This document shows positions 61,059-64,000 of a stretch of DNA of 64,000 bases, piece after piece. The translations under genes were made by a program, and so were the position numbers. Location of the stretch: positions 5,112,264-5,176,263 of the forward strand of contig JAQFVV010012434.1 of NCBI GenBank assembly GCA_028023455.1, in the 5' to 3' direction. The notes under the pieces are model-generated. The model was given only the letters and a program-made list of their open reading frames with translations, was not told the DNA's origin and did not search any database. Every line of letters starts with the position of its first letter. Position 1 is the first letter of the stretch. The DNA comes from Epiperipatus broadwayi. Taxonomy: Eukaryota; Onychophora; Udeonychophora; Euonychophora; Peripatidae.

Positions 61059-61340
61059 TTCAAGCACAAGTGCGTGTGCAGCGCAACTGCTCCCAAAAGC
61101 TGTTAATACAAATATAAATAGCCAACTAAAATATTAAAACAGCTGAGCGCTTTCAAAGGATCTTGCCTTCATAATCATAGCTTGCTTACGTTTAAATTTA
61201 TGCAAATATGCTAATTCCATCTTTTTGATAGAGAAAAACGCGTGTCCTTCCTGTTTATGGCATCGCTGTCACGAGAGATAAATAAAGCCTCTTTGATCTT
61301 TCTTTTGAGGTCATGTCTCTCTCTACATACGATGGTAGGA
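61059..61340. mobile_element. Copy-2-specific ~282-bp segment, possible solo LTR or SINE
   Basis: Replaces about 28 bp of copy 1 (39111-39138). It is more GC-rich than its surroundings, starts near AAGCACAAGTGCGTGTGCAG and contains AATAAAGCCTCTTTGATC, which resembles a polyadenylation signal within an LTR. Ends of TG...CA type can be drawn, but no target duplication is seen. Confidence 0.4.
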
Positions 61341-63035
61341 TTACTGCCATTCTTGTTGTAACATAATTTGCAAATACATAATGCTTATTATATTTAATAA
61401 TATTTTACAGATAAGGTGAATTATTTCACAACTCATTGATAGTTCAGAGTTGTTGATATATCATTTGATTCTTTTCAAGCATATCCATTATCATTATTAC
61501 TGCTTATCAAAGGCTTTTAACAATAGCTTGTGGCTTTACTATCACCTAGTATAAAAATTTCCAATCTATATAAGATGATTTTTATATTAGCAGTAGTAAT
61601 TTGCTACCTTCACTTCAAAATCATCTATCATAAGTTTGAATAATCAATAAAGATAATATAATAATGCCAGCTCTACAATAGATGGTTCTGAAATAGATTA
61701 ATTCAAATAAATTGCTGTTTCTAATGCAAATGTTGGAACATGTCTGAATAAATCTTATGTAATAGTTTGTTTTGTCATCTTTTGTATTATTGCATTAATT
61801 CTAACATAAAGGTTGGTACTTTTTTTATAGACAGTGTTCCTAATATAAGACTAATTTTGCTTTTTTGAAATATGTAATTGTTTTAGTTGTTAACAAGGTT
61901 TTCTATACATTTTCAATTTTATGCTGGTTTATCATAAACAGACTTTTTCTTTTTATATACATTATGATGTGTGATAATTTTGGGTATTTTTCTTATATCT
62001 CTCATAGCTCACAAAAGATTAACTGCTAAGATTAATGATTTTTGGATTATATCTATTGATTTTCATGCTTCTACATATCAAATTTTTAGATTAGCAATTT
62101 TTATATCAAAAAGCATCTATGTTAACAATTATTCAAACATTTAAAAAGCGCAAGTATAGGTACTGAAAAAGAATATGCTTACAACTTCAAAAGTGCATTG
62201 TAATCAATCAAATCTTCTCAAATGAATCCAATTTATATAGTTCTAAATACACTATTTATTATACTATTAATTTGATGACACATTAAACAAATCTTTTTGT
62301 AAAAAATGTATTTTTCATCTAGCACTTTTTAGAACAATCACATTTCAATAAATGCATATGACTATTAATTATAAATTAATATATTTCATTTAATTTATAT
62401 ATAGATTTCATTTTTAATAATGTTTAAAAAAATGCATAATTTCTTTTTGCTACCAGTTTAATGTGGGAACTACTGATATTCACTAGGAGGGATATTTTTC
62501 AATTGAAAAACTAATCAATACAAAATTTTGCTATACAATAAATGTATTTATTTGTGCAAATATAATTATAAAATAATAATAAAATAGTTAAAAACAGATT
62601 AAATTATGATATAGAGTGATTATTTGTGTAAACATAACTACAAAAGAATTCTATGACAGTATATAATCTGCCCTTACTAAATGTTTCCTAATGTAAAAAT
62701 AGAGAGAGAGACTTGAAATCAGAATTTTTACAAAAGTATTATAAATTTATTCACATTATGCACCTCTTACATCAATCAAATGTCCAGTATATGGATTTAA
62801 ATAAAAAAATATATTGTTAATTGAGATTAATGAGTAATAAAATGAATTAAGTAAGAAAAAGCAATAATAAATAATATATATATCTATATATTTGTAATTA
62901 TATATGTAAAAATAATTACTGCATATCATAATTCAAGTTTTCATGTGCATAAGGGAAAATTGAGTGATTTAAAAAATGCATTCCATAGGTAAATTTATTA
63001 TTCATTTGTAATTATATATACACAACTTTACTAGA

Positions 63036-64000
63036 GTGTTCTATTGGACAAGTACAGAAAGCAATTGCACAATCAAATCAATTGTTTTTTCATTCTATTT
63101 TCTTCATTTCCTGAATCTTCAATGCCACTCATTGTATCATTTATATTATCTAATAAAGTCAATCTCTTTTACACCTTTATTTTATTATGATCTACCATTT
63201 CTCCTTAGATACTGCCCATTAAACAATTTTCTTTTTTTGTTTGTTTGTTTCATATTTCTTTTCTTATGTACAATTTTTCCAATTAGTTTTCTCAATTATC
63301 ACTCTATCCATCCAAATAATCTTATTTAATATATTTTTAATTTTTTTTATTCAGTGTCCATATCTCACAACCATATAACAATATACTTCATAAATAGTAC
63401 ATGACCAAATATTTTTTTCAATTTTCTTTTCAAAGATCCATAAATTATTTGGTTTTTTTTTTCTTTCTGAATACCACCTTTGCTAATATTATTGTTTTTA
63501 AATAACATTTTCATTTCTTCTATTTCTCAAATATTTACTTTCATTCACCTGTTGAACCACCTTATCTTAAAACATTTTCTTCCATTCACAAGGTCTTCAT
63601 TTTATCCACATTAATTCTCATTCTATATTTAATTCACTCTTCCTTCATTTTATTCAACATATGATTTTTTCATTCTCAACTACAAAAGCTATTTCACCTG
63701 TGCATCATATATATCTTATTATTCTATTACCAACATCAGCTTTTCCACAATTTAAATATTTATCTATCATGTCTTATAAATAAATATTACAGAGCACATG
63801 ATATGCAACATCCTGTCTAATACCTCATTTTTTATTCACTTCTTGAATCTCTCTACTTTTCAATCTAATGCCTATTATTTGTCCAATATATATATATATT
63901 AAATCAATCTTATTTACTTCCAGTATAAATTTTTATTACTCAAAATTTGTATAAACCTGTTCAGGTTACTTTATTCAAATACTTTAATAAATCCACATGG
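63036..64000 (-). pseudogene. RTE-like LINE RT relic, uninterrupted copy
   Basis: Same minus-strand relic as 40833-41692 (GIRQDVAYHVL, YGCEIWTL-type motifs), but here the N-terminal side continues across the Gypsy site. 63901-64000 reads FIKVFE, then a leucine/isoleucine-rich segment and IRLI, which is the motif-A region (K-A-F-D-x-V) and following helix of RTE/CR1-type RTs. The motif-A aspartate is replaced (KVFE). It runs off the window. Stops throughout; a fossil. Confidence 0.6.

Larger units (their letters stand above)
56009..63900 (+). repeat. Large direct duplication, copy 2 (empty site for the Gypsy element)
   Basis: Collinear with 35002-41692. The match begins right after the gap at a position with no biological landmark (TGGTGGATCC) and continues to the Gypsy insertion point, then runs on into sequence missing from copy 1 (63901-64000). 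It has its own insertions at 57815-58687 and about 61059-61340 and a longer TA array (60405-60454). The intervals not listed separately hold no gene that I can see. Confidence 0.95.

Overview
This is about 64 kb of very AT-rich eukaryotic (animal) DNA with no host protein-coding gene that I can recognise. Nearly everything interpretable is transposable-element sequence: one almost complete, recent Ty3/Gypsy LTR retrotransposon, decayed remnants of at least four non-LTR (LINE) elements, a Penelope-like relic, a hAT relic, tRNA-derived SINEs and many palindromic fold-back elements, separated by AT-rich DNA with TA, TG, CA and ATT microsatellites. The mix of Gypsy, jockey-like, RTE-like, L1/Tx1-like, Penelope and hAT sequences with long ATT/TA microsatellites fits an invertebrate such as a mollusc (a cephalopod is my best guess). 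The sequence does not prove a species, and other AT-rich invertebrates remain possible.

Layout. 1-9 kb: microsatellites, a fold-back element (about 1.54-1.79 kb), a SINE tail (3.2 kb) and a hAT relic (4.6-5.8 kb). 9-12.4 kb: an inverted repeat, an RTE-like RT fragment on + and a jockey/CR1-like LINE relic on -. 12.4-19 kb: mostly featureless, with a perfect 79-bp palindrome at 15.35-15.52 kb and a degenerate tRNA-like unit at 17.1 kb. 19.4-21.9 kb: a LINE on + with an RT (YMDD) and several stops. 24-30 kb: three large fold-back repeats, the last a head-to-head SINE pair. 32.9-34 kb: a MITE with perfect 36-bp terminal inverted repeats and a Penelope-like RT relic.

35.0-64 kb: a roughly 6.7-kb segment (35002-41692) is repeated in the same orientation at 56009-63900, after a scaffold gap of exactly 500 N (55509-56008). 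Copy 1 is interrupted at 41693, inside an old RTE-like LINE relic, by the Gypsy element. Copy 2 has no Gypsy element there (an empty site) but carries its own 873-bp insertion and a roughly 280-bp replacement. The simplest reading is that two haplotypes of one locus were joined end to end in the scaffold; a real tandem duplication is the alternative.

The Gypsy element lies on the - strand. In its own sense it runs: 5' LTR (right side, cut by the gap), primer-binding-site candidate, a long coiled-coil plus capsid-like Gag, protease, reverse transcriptase, RNase H and integrase, polypurine tract, 3' LTR. The LTR appears to be about 4.25 kb, very long for an animal element. Gag and pol are joined by a candidate -1 frameshift heptamer (G_UUA_AAU) directly before the gag stop. 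Two further single-base frame breaks, one in the Gag coiled coil and one in RT, leave this copy probably inactive unless they are sequencing errors or recoding sites.
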